In this document: piece by piece, positions 48,399 to 57,038 of the stretch | How positions within the stretch are numbered: position 1 is the first letter of the stretch | Layout of the letters: each line of letters opens with the position of its first letter | Notes under the pieces: model-generated | The model's database searches: none | Told to the model about the DNA's origin: nothing | The model's input: only the letters and a program-made list of their open reading frames with translations | Translations under genes and position numbers: made by a program | Assembly (NCBI RefSeq): GCF_900115395.1 | Contig: NZ_FOWE01000004.1 | Span: forward strand, 248,001-312,000 | Direction of reading: 5' to 3' | From: Geodermatophilus obscurus | GTDB lineage: Bacteria; Actinomycetota; Actinomycetes; Mycobacteriales; Geodermatophilaceae | Length of the DNA: 64,000 nt

Positions 48399-49931
48399 AT
48401 GCGTTCGCTGATCACCCGCCTGGGCCGTCCGCGCTCAGCCCGCCCGGTGCCGTCCCTGCCGCCGCCCGTCCCCGAGGGCGGCCTGCGGATCGGCGTGTGC
48501 GCGATCGCGCGCAACGAGCGGGACTACCTGCTGGAGTGGGTGGCCTGGCACCGCCTGGCGGGCTTCGCCGGCATCCACGTCTACGACAACGTCTCCGACG
48601 ACGGCACCTCCGAGGTGCTCGCCGCCCTCGACGCCGCGGGCGTCGTCCACCGGACGCACTGGCCCCGCCGGGAGGGCGTCCCGCCGCAGCGGCACGCCTA
48701 CCAGCACTTCCTCGAGAACCATGCCGGGCGGTACGACTGGGTGCTCGTCTGCGACCTCGACGAGTTCGTGGTGCCGCGTACCGGCACGGTGGAGGAGTTC
48801 ATCCGGCGCGGCCTCGAGCGCGACCCCTCGATCACCGCCTTCGCCCTGCCGTGGCTGGTGTTCGGCTCCGGCGGTCAGGAGGAGCAGCGCGCCGGCCTCG
48901 TCGTCGAGCGGTTCACCAACTGCGCGGAGAAGCCCGGCCCGAGCGTGAAGACCGTCGTCCGCAGCGACGCGGTGCTGGCGATGCGGACCCACGTCGCCGA
49001 CCTCATGTGGGGCCGCTACGCCGACAACCGCTACGAGAGCCCGCGCTGGTCCGACCGCATGCCGATCGACGTCGTCGACGCCGTCGACGGCGAGGTGCTG
49101 GTGCACCACTACTTCACCAAGTCCCGCGCCGAGTGGACGCGCCGCCGGCAGCTGCCCAAGGCCGACCGCGCCGCCGTCGCCCACCGGGACCTGGCGATGT
49201 TCGAGAAGTACGTGCAGCTGCCGCGGCAGGAGGACCGGGCCGCACGGATGGCCGACGCCGTCCGGCAGGAGGTCCGCCGGCTGGAGCAGGTGCTCGACGC
49301 CTCCCCGGCCCGCGAGCTCGTGCCCGTCGTCCACTCGGTCTCGCGCGACGGCGTCATCGGCACCGTCGAGGGCCTGCGGCCGGGGCAGGACTGCCGGGTC
49401 CGCGTCGTCATCGGCGACGTCGTCGAGCGGGTGGTCACCTGCGACCGGCTCGTCGACGGCCGCCCGGCGTTCCTCGCCGCCACCAAGTGGCAGGAGGTGC
49501 CGCCCACCGAGGTGCGGGTGAGCGTGGTCGGTTCCCTGCGGTCGGTGACGGCTCCCAACGACTCGCGCCGCAAGAGGCGGGACGTCCTCGCGACCGTGCG
49601 CCGGGTCATGCCTGCCGCGGAGGAGAAGATCTTCACGCTGTCGCTGGAGCTCGCGCGCACCGAGCAGGGCATGCGACAGCTGGCGGCCCTGGGCCCGGCG
49701 ACCTTCGACAAGTACCCCTGGTACGGGTCGCTCCTCGAGGGGCTGACGGCGCTGCACCACGGGGACCCGGCCGGGCGGGAGGTCGTCCTGGCGGCCGCGC
49801 GCACCCACCCCCGCGGCTGCCGGCAGATGGCCGAGAAGCTGGCCGAGAAGGAGGTCGGCTACGCGCTGGACCTGCTCCGCGACGCCGGCCTGTCGACGAC
49901 CACCCTGGCCGCCGCCGCCGCGTCGGTCTGA
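48399..49931 (+). CDS. Glycosyltransferase, GT2/GT92-like
   Basis: A 510-residue protein. The N-terminal 250 residues contain LRIGVCAIARNERDYLLEWVAWHRLAGF, VYDNVSDDGTSEVL and a DxD in WVLVCDLDEFVV, matching the Glyco_tranf_2_4/GT92 group. HHYFTKSRAEWTRRRQL near 230 is the group's C-terminal signature. The remaining 250 residues are unassigned, mixed beta then helical. ATG 48399 follows GGAGG. GC returns to the genome level here, so it marks the right edge of the lower-GC patch. Confidence 0.85.
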   Translation: MRSLITRLGRPRSARPVPSLPPPVPEGGLRIGVCAIARNERDYLLEWVAWHRLAGFAGIHVYDNVSDDGTSEVLAALDAAGVVHRTHWPRREGVPPQRHAYQHFLENHAGRYDWVLVCDLDEFVVPRTGTVEEFIRRGLERDPSITAFALPWLVFGSGGQEEQRAGLVVERFTNCAEKPGPSVKTVVRSDAVLAMRTHVADLMWGRYADNRYESPRWSDRMPIDVVDAVDGEVLVHHYFTKSRAEWTRRRQLPKADRAAVAHRDLAMFEKYVQLPRQEDRAARMADAVRQEVRRLEQVLDASPARELVPVVHSVSRDGVIGTVEGLRPGQDCRVRVVIGDVVERVVTCDRLVDGRPAFLAATKWQEVPPTEVRVSVVGSLRSVTAPNDSRRKRRDVLATVRRVMPAAEEKIFTLSLELARTEQGMRQLAALGPATFDKYPWYGSLLEGLTALHHGDPAGREVVLAAARTHPRGCRQMAEKLAEKEVGYALDLLRDAGLSTTTLAAAAASV

Positions 49932-49942
49932 GCCGGGAGCGC

Positions 49943-49980
49943 CCGCGGCCGGCGTCCCCCGGGAGGGACGCAGGCCGCGG
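49943..49980. terminator. Hairpin between convergent genes
   Basis: CCGCGGCC (49943-49950) plus GCGTCCC (49952-49958) pair with GGGACGC (49965-49971) plus GGCCGCGG (49973-49980): a 15-bp stem with one bulged base on each side and a six-base loop. Confidence 0.82.
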
Positions 49981-49992
49981 TGCGTCCGGGGG

Positions 49993-51240
49993 TCAGCGGC
50001 GGGAGAGCGCGGCGTGCCGGCCCGCCGGCGCGAAGGACTGCGGGGGCATCCGCGTCGTCTCGTCGTCGGGGAGGTCCGCCGCCACGTTCCGGCCGCGGAC
50101 GGCGGCGGGCGCGGCCGCGGCGGCCGCCGGCGCGACGGACGGGGCCCCGGCCGGGTGCCGGCGGGCCGGCTCCTCCAGCGTCCGCTGCACGCTGCGGCGC
50201 AGCCGCGCCGAGAACGGGCGCTCGACGTACCGGTGGACCAGCCAGGCCAGCGCGAGTCCCACACCCACCGCGAGGGCCAGCACCAGGTGCCCGGGCAGCC
50301 GCGGGCTGAGCAGCTCGATCACGTACCGGCCCCAGAACTCGTGCACCAGGTACAGGGGGTAGGTGAGGGCCCCGAGCACGGTCAGCCAGCCCCAGGAGAC
50401 CGCGCGCAGCCGGGTCATCGACGCGGCGGCCACGACGGCGAAGCAGCCCAGCGTCACCACCCACACGACGACGGAGCTGTGCTCGACGGCCGTGATGTCG
50501 TCGATGCGTCCGCGGGCGCCGTGGTCGGCGGCGTTGGCGGCGAAGACGGCGTTCCCCGCGACGACGAGCCAGGCCAGCAGCGAGTGGCCCTCGCGGGTGA
50601 TGAAGAAGAGCATCATGCCGCCGGCGAACAGCGGGGCGTGGGTGGGCATGAGCACGGCCTCCAGCAGCGGCGAGCCGGTGCTGCCGGCCACGGCGGCGGC
50701 CACCGGCCACAGCGCGCAGAACGCCAGGAGCCGGCCCCGGGTGATCCCGACGACCATGAGCAGGCCGACCAGCACGTAGAACCGCAGCTCGATCCAGAGC
50801 GTCCAGTAGACGCCCTCGAGCCGGTGCACACCCCACGCCTCGTGCGCCATGGTCAGGTTGACCAGCACCTCGCCCACGTCGGTAGGACGGCCCTCCGGCC
50901 ACAGCACCAGCAGCAGGAACGCACTCAGCAGCGCGCCGGCCCAGTAGGCGGGGAACAGCCGCCCGATCCGCGAGGCGGTGTAGGAGGCCACCGAGCGGTC
51001 CCAGGCCGTCATGAGGATGACGAACCCGCTGATCACGAAGAAGAACTCGACCCCGAGCGTCCCGTACGCCGCGTACTGCGACAGCGTGGGGAAGACCCGG
51101 TCGGGCGTCGTCCCCCACACCTCGCTCTCGCGCGCCGTGAAGTGGAAGCCGACGACGGACATCGCGGCGACGAAACGCAGGCCGTCCAGCACCCGGAAGC
51201 GCGGCGGCGGCTCGACAGCCGGAGAGCTGAGGGTGACCAC
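49993..51240 (-). CDS. Acyltransferase 3 family membrane protein
   Basis: A 415-residue O-acyltransferase of the OafA type with about ten membrane helices. RFRVLDGLRFVAAMSVVGFHF carries the catalytic-type His near residue 33, GVEFFFVISGFVI is the second family motif, and a Arg/Tyr-rich loop (SYTASRIGRLFPAYW) follows. The last 70 residues (EEPARRHPAGAPSVAPAAAAA) are a disordered cytoplasmic tail. It probably acetylates surface glycans. It is alone on its strand between two + genes. Confidence 0.92.
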   Translation of the reverse strand: MVTLSSPAVEPPPRFRVLDGLRFVAAMSVVGFHFTARESEVWGTTPDRVFPTLSQYAAYGTLGVEFFFVISGFVILMTAWDRSVASYTASRIGRLFPAYWAGALLSAFLLLVLWPEGRPTDVGEVLVNLTMAHEAWGVHRLEGVYWTLWIELRFYVLVGLLMVVGITRGRLLAFCALWPVAAAVAGSTGSPLLEAVLMPTHAPLFAGGMMLFFITREGHSLLAWLVVAGNAVFAANAADHGARGRIDDITAVEHSSVVVWVVTLGCFAVVAAASMTRLRAVSWGWLTVLGALTYPLYLVHEFWGRYVIELLSPRLPGHLVLALAVGVGLALAWLVHRYVERPFSARLRRSVQRTLEEPARRHPAGAPSVAPAAAAAAPAAVRGRNVAADLPDDETTRMPPQSFAPAGRHAALSRR

Positions 51241-51417
51241 TCCGTCACGCTAAAGGCGGGGTCCGGGGGAGGGAGGTACCTCGCACCCGGCCGGGGGCGC
51301 ACCCGACGCCTCCGCCACACGCGTCACGCGCGCCCCGCGACACGGACGGGTGAGCTGGCCTCAACGTCGCCCCTCATCTGCCGATCACCTCGGGGACCGG
51401 ACCCTGGGAGGGCGCAC

Positions 51418-52740
51418 GTGATCGGCAACCGGCTCCGTCGACGGCCCCTGGGCGCGGCCCTGCTCACCGCGGTCCTGACCACCGCGCTCGCGGCCGGCAC
51501 GGCGACCGCGACACCCGCCGCGGCGGCCCCGGTCACCGCGGCCGCCTGGAGCGGCACGTCGGCGCACCCGTTCAGCGACCCGGTCTGGTTCCCGCTGCGC
51601 GACCCGGCCCGCGTCTCCTGCACGTTCTCCAACCCGGGCACGCCGGCGTACCCGGCGGGCTGCAACGGCTACCACGGCTACTGGGCGATGGACCTGCTCG
51701 GCGAGAAGGGCGACCCCGTCCACGCCGCCGGCGCCGGCGTCTTCCACGTCGGCGCGCGCGACACCGGCTGCCGCACGTCGGGCAGCGAGACCAGCGGCAC
51801 GTGGGCGTGGGTCGACCACGGCGGCGGCCTGGTCACCAAGTACAACCACCTCGACACGATCACCGCGGGCCTCGACGACGGCGAGCTGGTCACCCCGGCC
51901 ACGCGGATCGGGACCATGGGCAGCACCGGCGACGTCGCCCCGTGCAGGACGAACTACCTGCACTTCGAGGTGCGCACCGGCGGCATCACCGGACCGCGGA
52001 TCGACCCGCGCACGCTGTACGCCTGCGAGGGCTCGACCCGGCGCAGCTACCCCGGGCACTGGGGCTACCGCTCGTGGAACGACCTGCCCAAGGCCCAGCA
52101 GTGGACGCCGACCCTGACGAATGCCTGCCTCCCGGCCGCGGCCGCCACGCCGTCGGCGCCCCAGCGGCCCACCGCCACCCGCGGGGACCGGACGGTGCGG
52201 CTGTCCTGGGCGCGCCCGGCGACCTCGCCGTCGACGATCGACCGCTACACGATCGCGACCGAGATCTGGGGGCCCAGCGTGGGCGCCTGGCACTCGACGA
52301 GCTACCGGACGGTGCCGGCCTCGCAGCTGTCGACCACCTTCACCGGCCTGGACAACGGCCGCACCTACCGCTTCCGCGTCGTGGCCCACAACGCGGCCGG
52401 CCACAGTGCCTGGACCGGCTGGGTGAAGGGCATCCCGGCCACCGCCCCGCTCGCCCCGCGCACCGACCGCAACCTCACCGCGGGGAGCACCTACGTCCGG
52501 TTCGGCTGGTACGGCAGCGTCCCGCAGGGCGCGCCGGTCACCTCGTACGAGGCGCGGATCCAGTACTGGGACGGGTCGCGGTGGACCGCGTGGACCTCCG
52601 TCCGGGTGCCGGCCGCCGAGCTGACGTACCGCTGGGACGGCCTGCGCCGGGGCACCGTCCACCAGGTGACGGTGCGGGCCCACAGTGCGGCCGGCAGCAG
52701 CCCGTGGGGCACCACCCGCAAGCTCACCACCCTCCCGTGA
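51418..52740 (+). CDS. Secreted M23-type peptidase with two fibronectin III domains
   Basis: A 440-residue exported protein. A signal peptide (RRRPLGAALLTAVLTTALAAGTATATPAAA) precedes an M23 domain, about residues 45-230. Metal-site candidates are His86 and Asp92 in YHGYWAMDLLG (His-x5-Asp), KYNHLD near 145 and YLHFEV near 180. The usual His-x-His motif is Tyr-Leu-His here, so one catalytic His is missing. Two FN3 domains follow (SAPQRPTATRGDRTVRLSW and TYVRFGWYGSVP). It could cut peptidoglycan or, if inactive, only bind it. GTG 51418 follows GGGAGGG. Confidence 0.87.
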   Translation: MIGNRLRRRPLGAALLTAVLTTALAAGTATATPAAAAPVTAAAWSGTSAHPFSDPVWFPLRDPARVSCTFSNPGTPAYPAGCNGYHGYWAMDLLGEKGDPVHAAGAGVFHVGARDTGCRTSGSETSGTWAWVDHGGGLVTKYNHLDTITAGLDDGELVTPATRIGTMGSTGDVAPCRTNYLHFEVRTGGITGPRIDPRTLYACEGSTRRSYPGHWGYRSWNDLPKAQQWTPTLTNACLPAAAATPSAPQRPTATRGDRTVRLSWARPATSPSTIDRYTIATEIWGPSVGAWHSTSYRTVPASQLSTTFTGLDNGRTYRFRVVAHNAAGHSAWTGWVKGIPATAPLAPRTDRNLTAGSTYVRFGWYGSVPQGAPVTSYEARIQYWDGSRWTAWTSVRVPAAELTYRWDGLRRGTVHQVTVRAHSAAGSSPWGTTRKLTTLP

Positions 52741-52940
52741 CGCGCGAGCGGTCCCGCGACGCGACCGCCTGACCGCACACCCTGACGGGCGGCTCCCGTC
52801 GTCGGCGGGACGGCGGGCGGCGATGATGACCGGGTGTCCGCCCGACCTCCGAGCGCACCCGGGACCCCGGGCGGTCCGTCCTGAGCCAGGGCCGGGCCGG
52901 AGGGCGCGGGCGGTGGTCACTGCCGCTCGCCCTGCCGGTC

Positions 52941-54005
52941 GTGCTGGCCGTGGGAGCGGCGCTCGTGCTCGGCGGCGCGGAGCCGACCTCCGGGACGGCC
53001 CCCGCGGCGCTGACCGGTGCCCCGCGGACGAGCCCGCAGGCCGCAGCCGAGCCCGGGCCGGCGTCGGAACCGAAGGCGGAGCCCGAGCCGACCGCGACGG
53101 TCACGGCCTGGCACTGGAACGTCGCGGGCAACACCCTGCACGGCGGCTCGGTCACCGACGGGCTGGTCGACGCCGTCGTCGCCTCGGTCCTCGCCACCGG
53201 CGCAGACCTCGTCTCGCTCAACGAGGTCTGCGAGCAGCAGTACGCGGCCGTCGGCGCCCGGCTGCGGGAGCTCGGGTGGCCGGCCGACCCGGCCGCGTCC
53301 TCGGCCTTCCGGGCCACGCTGGCCGGCCCCGACGTGTGCGCCGGCCGGCCGGCCGGTCTCGCGGTGTTCAGCGCCCACCCGGTCGGCGCGGTCGAGGCGG
53401 TCACGCTGCCCCACGACGGCTCGCGGGAGCAGCGGGCCCTGCTGTGCGTGTCCGCGCGCGACCCGGCGGGGCTGCGTTTCTGCACCACGCACGTGACCAC
53501 GAGCGGGGGCGCGTCGCCGGTGGACGGCCGGCCGCACAACGAGGCGCAGCTCGCGGCCGTGCTCGCCTCCGTGGAGGCCGGCCACGCCGCGGGCGACACC
53601 GTGGTCGTCGCCGGGGACCTCAACGCCCAGCCGCACTACCGCCGGCTCGACGGCTGGTACGCGCCCGGGACGGCGGGCTCGGGAGGCGGGCGCGGCAGCT
53701 ACCGGGAGCTCGACGACACCGATCCGGGGTGCCCGGGCACCGGCGAGTGGACCGCCACCGGCCCGGCCGGCGCCCCGCCCCCGTGCGGCGGCGGCGCGCC
53801 GTGCACGCCGGCGGACACCCGTGGCTGCGCCAAGATCGACCACCTGTTCGTCCGGCAGGACCGCATCACCGGCGCCTACACCGCCGACGCCCTCGACACC
53901 CCGCTGACCTGCACCTCCGTGGCCGGCCGGCCGGACCTGCCCGCCGGCGCGTGCTCCGACCACCGTCCGCTCGTCGGCACCGTCACCGTGCAGGTGCGCC
54001 GCTGA
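52941..54005 (+). CDS. Secreted endonuclease/exonuclease/phosphatase-fold protein
   Basis: An EEP-fold hydrolase, about 354 residues from GTG 52941. Catalytic motifs: WHWNVAGN, SLNEVC (metal Glu), THVTTS, AGDLNAQP near residue 225 and CSDHRPLVG near the C-terminus. The N-terminus is hydrophobic (VLAVGAALVLGG) but has no basic residues; the frame is open back to 52830 and the extension (GGRGRWSLPLALP) would complete a signal peptide, perhaps from the CTG at 52881. The start is therefore uncertain. The substrate may be nucleic acid or a phosphodiester. Confidence 0.85.
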   Translation: MLAVGAALVLGGAEPTSGTAPAALTGAPRTSPQAAAEPGPASEPKAEPEPTATVTAWHWNVAGNTLHGGSVTDGLVDAVVASVLATGADLVSLNEVCEQQYAAVGARLRELGWPADPAASSAFRATLAGPDVCAGRPAGLAVFSAHPVGAVEAVTLPHDGSREQRALLCVSARDPAGLRFCTTHVTTSGGASPVDGRPHNEAQLAAVLASVEAGHAAGDTVVVAGDLNAQPHYRRLDGWYAPGTAGSGGGRGSYRELDDTDPGCPGTGEWTATGPAGAPPPCGGGAPCTPADTRGCAKIDHLFVRQDRITGAYTADALDTPLTCTSVAGRPDLPAGACSDHRPLVGTVTVQVRR

Positions 54006-54009
54006 GCGG

Positions 54010-54822
54010 TCAGCCCGCGCGCAGGCGCGAGGACGACACGATCGCCACGAAGTGCCCCGCCACGGCCAGCAGCGACGCCGGGATCAGCGCGACCAGCAGC
54101 ACGTGCGTGCCGGTCAGACCCCCGGCGACGAGGTCGACCACCGCGAAGACGAGCACGATCAGGCTCAGCTCGATCGAGTGGTACAGCCGGTGGAACGGCA
54201 CGAAGCGGGCCAGCCGCCGCAGCCGGGCCAGGCCCTGGGCCCGCGGCGCCGTCGTCACCTCGTCGTCGGCCACGCGGGGCAGGCCGGCGGCCGCCCGCGC
54301 GACGTGCACCATGTCGTTGAGGGCCTTGTTGAGCACGATCACCAGGGCCAGCAGCGCGCCGAGGCAGGCCCAGCCGAACCCGTCGCCGTCGAGCAGCGCG
54401 CCCGGGCCCCCCGCCGCGCGCACGCCCAGCCCGAGCGGGATCAGCGACTCGGCGGTGTAGTGGCCGAACCGGTCGAGGAAGACCCCCATCGGGCTGGAGG
54501 TGGCGCGCCAGCGGGCGACCTCGCCGTCGCTGGCGTCGAAGAGCATCTGCAGCTGCGCGCACAGCACCGACAGCAGCGGCCCGGCGATGCCGGGGACCAG
54601 CAGGGCCAGGCCCGCGCCCCAGCCGAACAGGATCATCAGCCAGGTGACGTTGTTCGCCGACAGCCCGGCCCGCACCAGCACGCGGGTGAGGTAGGGCGAG
54701 ACCTGCCGCATGTAGAGGTCGCCGGTCCAGTGCTCGGCGGTGCGGCGGCCGCGGATCGCCGGCGGCTGGGTGACCTCGCGCAGCTGGGCGATCGTGGGCC
54801 GGGCGGGACGCTCGGCGGTCAC
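54010..54822 (-). CDS. CDP-alcohol phosphatidyltransferase family protein
   Basis: A 270-residue membrane enzyme with about six helices. The family motif DASDGEVARWRATSSPMGVFLDRFGHY is near residues 92-119: D-x2-DG-x2-AR-x8-G-x3-D-x3-x, in which the fourth Asp, the presumed base, is His. That change may be normal in this subfamily. It would join a CDP-activated alcohol to an acceptor alcohol. GTG 54822 overlaps the stop of the TagF-like gene (GTGA). Last gene of a four-gene minus-strand run. Confidence 0.85.
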   Translation of the reverse strand: MTAERPARPTIAQLREVTQPPAIRGRRTAEHWTGDLYMRQVSPYLTRVLVRAGLSANNVTWLMILFGWGAGLALLVPGIAGPLLSVLCAQLQMLFDASDGEVARWRATSSPMGVFLDRFGHYTAESLIPLGLGVRAAGGPGALLDGDGFGWACLGALLALVIVLNKALNDMVHVARAAAGLPRVADDEVTTAPRAQGLARLRRLARFVPFHRLYHSIELSLIVLVFAVVDLVAGGLTGTHVLLVALIPASLLAVAGHFVAIVSSSRLRAG

Positions 54823-56057
54823 CGGAGGGCCCGCGCCGGCGCGGCCTGCAGCGCGTCGCGCTCCCGGATGACCGCGTCGACCGCGCCGAGGAACCGCTCG
54901 AGCGCCGCCTCCGGGTCCGCGCCGCCCAGGTAGTGCTCCACCAGCTCCGCCCGGCGCGCCCGCTCCGGGTCGTCGGCCAGGCAGCGGCGCACCAGGTCGC
55001 CGGCGCCGGCGGCGTCCTCGGCGGCCAGCCGGGGGAGGGCATCGAGCAGCGGCGAGGGCCCGACGACGGCGCCCGGCTCGGCCGGGACGGTGACCACGAC
55101 GGGCCGGCCGGTCGGCAGCCACTCGACGGCCAGCGAGGACACGTCGGTGACGAGCACGTCGGCGTCGGCGAAGGCCTCCGGGACGGACCGCCCGGGGTCG
55201 ACGACGCTGCCGGTCGCGGCCACGCCCTCCTCGGCGAACAGGGCCCGCAGCGCGGTGTCGGCCGCCCGCACGTCGGCCCGGTTGGCGCCGGTGCGCGGGT
55301 GGGGCCGGTAGACGACGCGGTACCCCGCGGCCAGCAGCGAGCGCACCAGTGCGACGCCGTGGCTGCGCACCGAGCTGTAGGACATCGACTGCTGCGCGCC
55401 CTCCCAGGTGGGCGCGTACAGGACGGTGACCGGGGCGCCCGCGGGGCGCTCCCGGGCCGGCAGGCGCTCGAGTCCCGGCCGCCCGACGTGCACCAGTCGG
55501 TCGGCGTCGAACCACATGAGGGTGTCCAGGACCCGGTCGGCGCCCGCCTGCCCGGCCACGAACACCCGGTCGTAGGCCTTGAGCTGGTTGGAGGCGGAGA
55601 CGGCCTTGTCGCTGTCGCCGTGCCCGAGGTGGACGTGGGCCAGCTCCGGCCACCGCAGGAAGGCGAAGTTGCGGGGGTGGTGGCTGACGTAGAGGGCCAC
55701 GGCCACGCGGCTGCGCCGGATCAGCCCCTCCATCGTCGCGGTCCAGGCCACGCAGAGCACCGGCAGCGCGGTCACCTGCCGCAGCCGCGCCGTCGTCCGG
55801 CTGTCCTGGGTCAGGACGACGACGCCGTGCCGCTCGTGCAGCGCGGTGAGCGGGCCCAGCCACTGCTCGAGCTGGTAGGCGTTGCGCAGCGGCTCGGGGA
55901 AGAAGACGACGACCCGCTGGTCGAGGACGACGTCACCGAGCCGGGCGTCCTCCCCGAGGGCGTCGGGCTCGCCGCCGGGCTGCAGGCCCAGGCGCCGGAC
56001 GAGGCGGCCGGCCGACGAGCGCAGCCGGGCGGGGGTGAGGGGGAAGAGGGCAGGCAC
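54819..56057 (-). CDS. CDP-glycerol/ribitol-type phosphotransferase (TagF-like)
   Basis: A 412-residue GT-B protein of the glyphos-transferase family. VHLGHGDSDKAVSASNQLKAYDRVFVAGQAG near residue 150 corresponds to the family's HG-x-x-K region. VTVLYAPTWEG near 230, YRPHPRTG near 270 and LVTDVSSLAVEWLPTGRPVVVTVP near 325 are the CDP-binding motifs. It probably transfers a polyol phosphate from its CDP form. There is no fused GT2 domain, unlike the product of 39914-42835. GTG 56057 follows CCAGGAG. Confidence 0.9.
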   Translation of the reverse strand: MPALFPLTPARLRSSAGRLVRRLGLQPGGEPDALGEDARLGDVVLDQRVVVFFPEPLRNAYQLEQWLGPLTALHERHGVVVLTQDSRTTARLRQVTALPVLCVAWTATMEGLIRRSRVAVALYVSHHPRNFAFLRWPELAHVHLGHGDSDKAVSASNQLKAYDRVFVAGQAGADRVLDTLMWFDADRLVHVGRPGLERLPARERPAGAPVTVLYAPTWEGAQQSMSYSSVRSHGVALVRSLLAAGYRVVYRPHPRTGANRADVRAADTALRALFAEEGVAATGSVVDPGRSVPEAFADADVLVTDVSSLAVEWLPTGRPVVVTVPAEPGAVVGPSPLLDALPRLAAEDAAGAGDLVRRCLADDPERARRAELVEHYLGGADPEAALERFLGAVDAVIRERDALQAAPARALR

Positions 56058-56148
56058 GCGGGAGCTCCTGGAGTTCGTTCGCCCGCACGCTACCTGCCGG
56101 TCACCTGGCCGGGGCCCGGCGCCGGGACCCGTGCGGCGGGTGTGACGC

Positions 56149-57024
56149 TCAGATGACCGGCGGGCGCCCGTGACGGGCCATGCGGACCACGGTGCCCCAC
56201 CGCAGCGGCCGCCGCCCGCCGCCGGCGGGGCTGCGCCAGCCCTCCCACCAGCCGGCGAACCAGGGCCGTAGGGTGGCCGGTGCGCGGACCGAGCGCACCA
56301 CCTGCAGCACGGTCCAGGACGCGACGTAGGGCACCCCGAGCACCCAGGGCAGGTTCCGGCGGGCCAGCCAGACCCGGTTGCGGGCGTTGAGCCGCAGGTA
56401 CTGGGCGTGCCGGGTCTGTGACGTCCGGGGGTGGGAGACGGCGACGTCCCCGGCATACCAGACCGTGGAACCGGCGTCCCAGACCCGCCAGGCCAGCTCG
56501 ATGCCCTCGTGGGCGTAGAAGAACGGTGCCGGCCACCCGCCGGTGGCGTCGAAGACGCTGCGCCGCACGACGACCGCGCCCTCCCACACCGAGAACGCGG
56601 GGCTCGGCTGGCGGGGGTCGCCGACCCGCAGGCGCGGCGTCCAGCGCCGCGGCGCCGGCCCGCCGTCGTCGGCGTCGACCCGCGGCTGCACCAGCCCGAG
56701 GCCCGGGTCGGCGGCGAACCGCGCGGCGACGCCGGCCAGCCAGCCGGTGCCGGTGAGCGCGGCGTCGTCGTCGAGGAACAGCAGCAGGTCGCCGGAGACG
56801 TGCGGGACGCCGGCGTTGCGGCCCGCCGGGATGCCCAGGTTCTCGGGCAGCGCCAGCGCGCGGACCTCCTCGGGCAGGCCGGTGGGCGTCCACCCGTTGC
56901 CGACGACGAGGACGTCGGTCCGCACGCCCTCCTGCACCCGCACCGACTCCAGCGCGGCGGCGAGGGTCTCCGGCCGCCGTCCCTGCGTGAGGACGACGAC
57001 GCCGACGTGAGGATCCGGTCGCAC
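56149..57024 (-). CDS. Family 2 glycosyltransferase
   Basis: A 291-residue GT2 enzyme: VGVVVLTQGRRPETLAAALESV, LVVGNGWTPTG, AGRNAGV near residue 66, LLFLDDDAAL (DxD) near 83 and the acceptor motif FYAHEGIELAWRVWDAG near 165. It resembles galactofuranosyl- or rhamnosyltransferase-like GT2 enzymes; the sugar is unknown. It starts 14 bases after the stop of the cytidylyltransferase-SDR gene and 91 bases before the TagF-like gene. Confidence 0.92.
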   Translation of the reverse strand: MRPDPHVGVVVLTQGRRPETLAAALESVRVQEGVRTDVLVVGNGWTPTGLPEEVRALALPENLGIPAGRNAGVPHVSGDLLLFLDDDAALTGTGWLAGVAARFAADPGLGLVQPRVDADDGGPAPRRWTPRLRVGDPRQPSPAFSVWEGAVVVRRSVFDATGGWPAPFFYAHEGIELAWRVWDAGSTVWYAGDVAVSHPRTSQTRHAQYLRLNARNRVWLARRNLPWVLGVPYVASWTVLQVVRSVRAPATLRPWFAGWWEGWRSPAGGGRRPLRWGTVVRMARHGRPPVI

Positions 57025-57038
57025 GGGTACCCGCCGGA

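Noticed and set aside
52834-52884. 16-codon mini-ORF before the EEP-fold gene
   Set aside because: No ribosome site or conserved feature; it simply overlaps the uncertain start region of the downstream gene.
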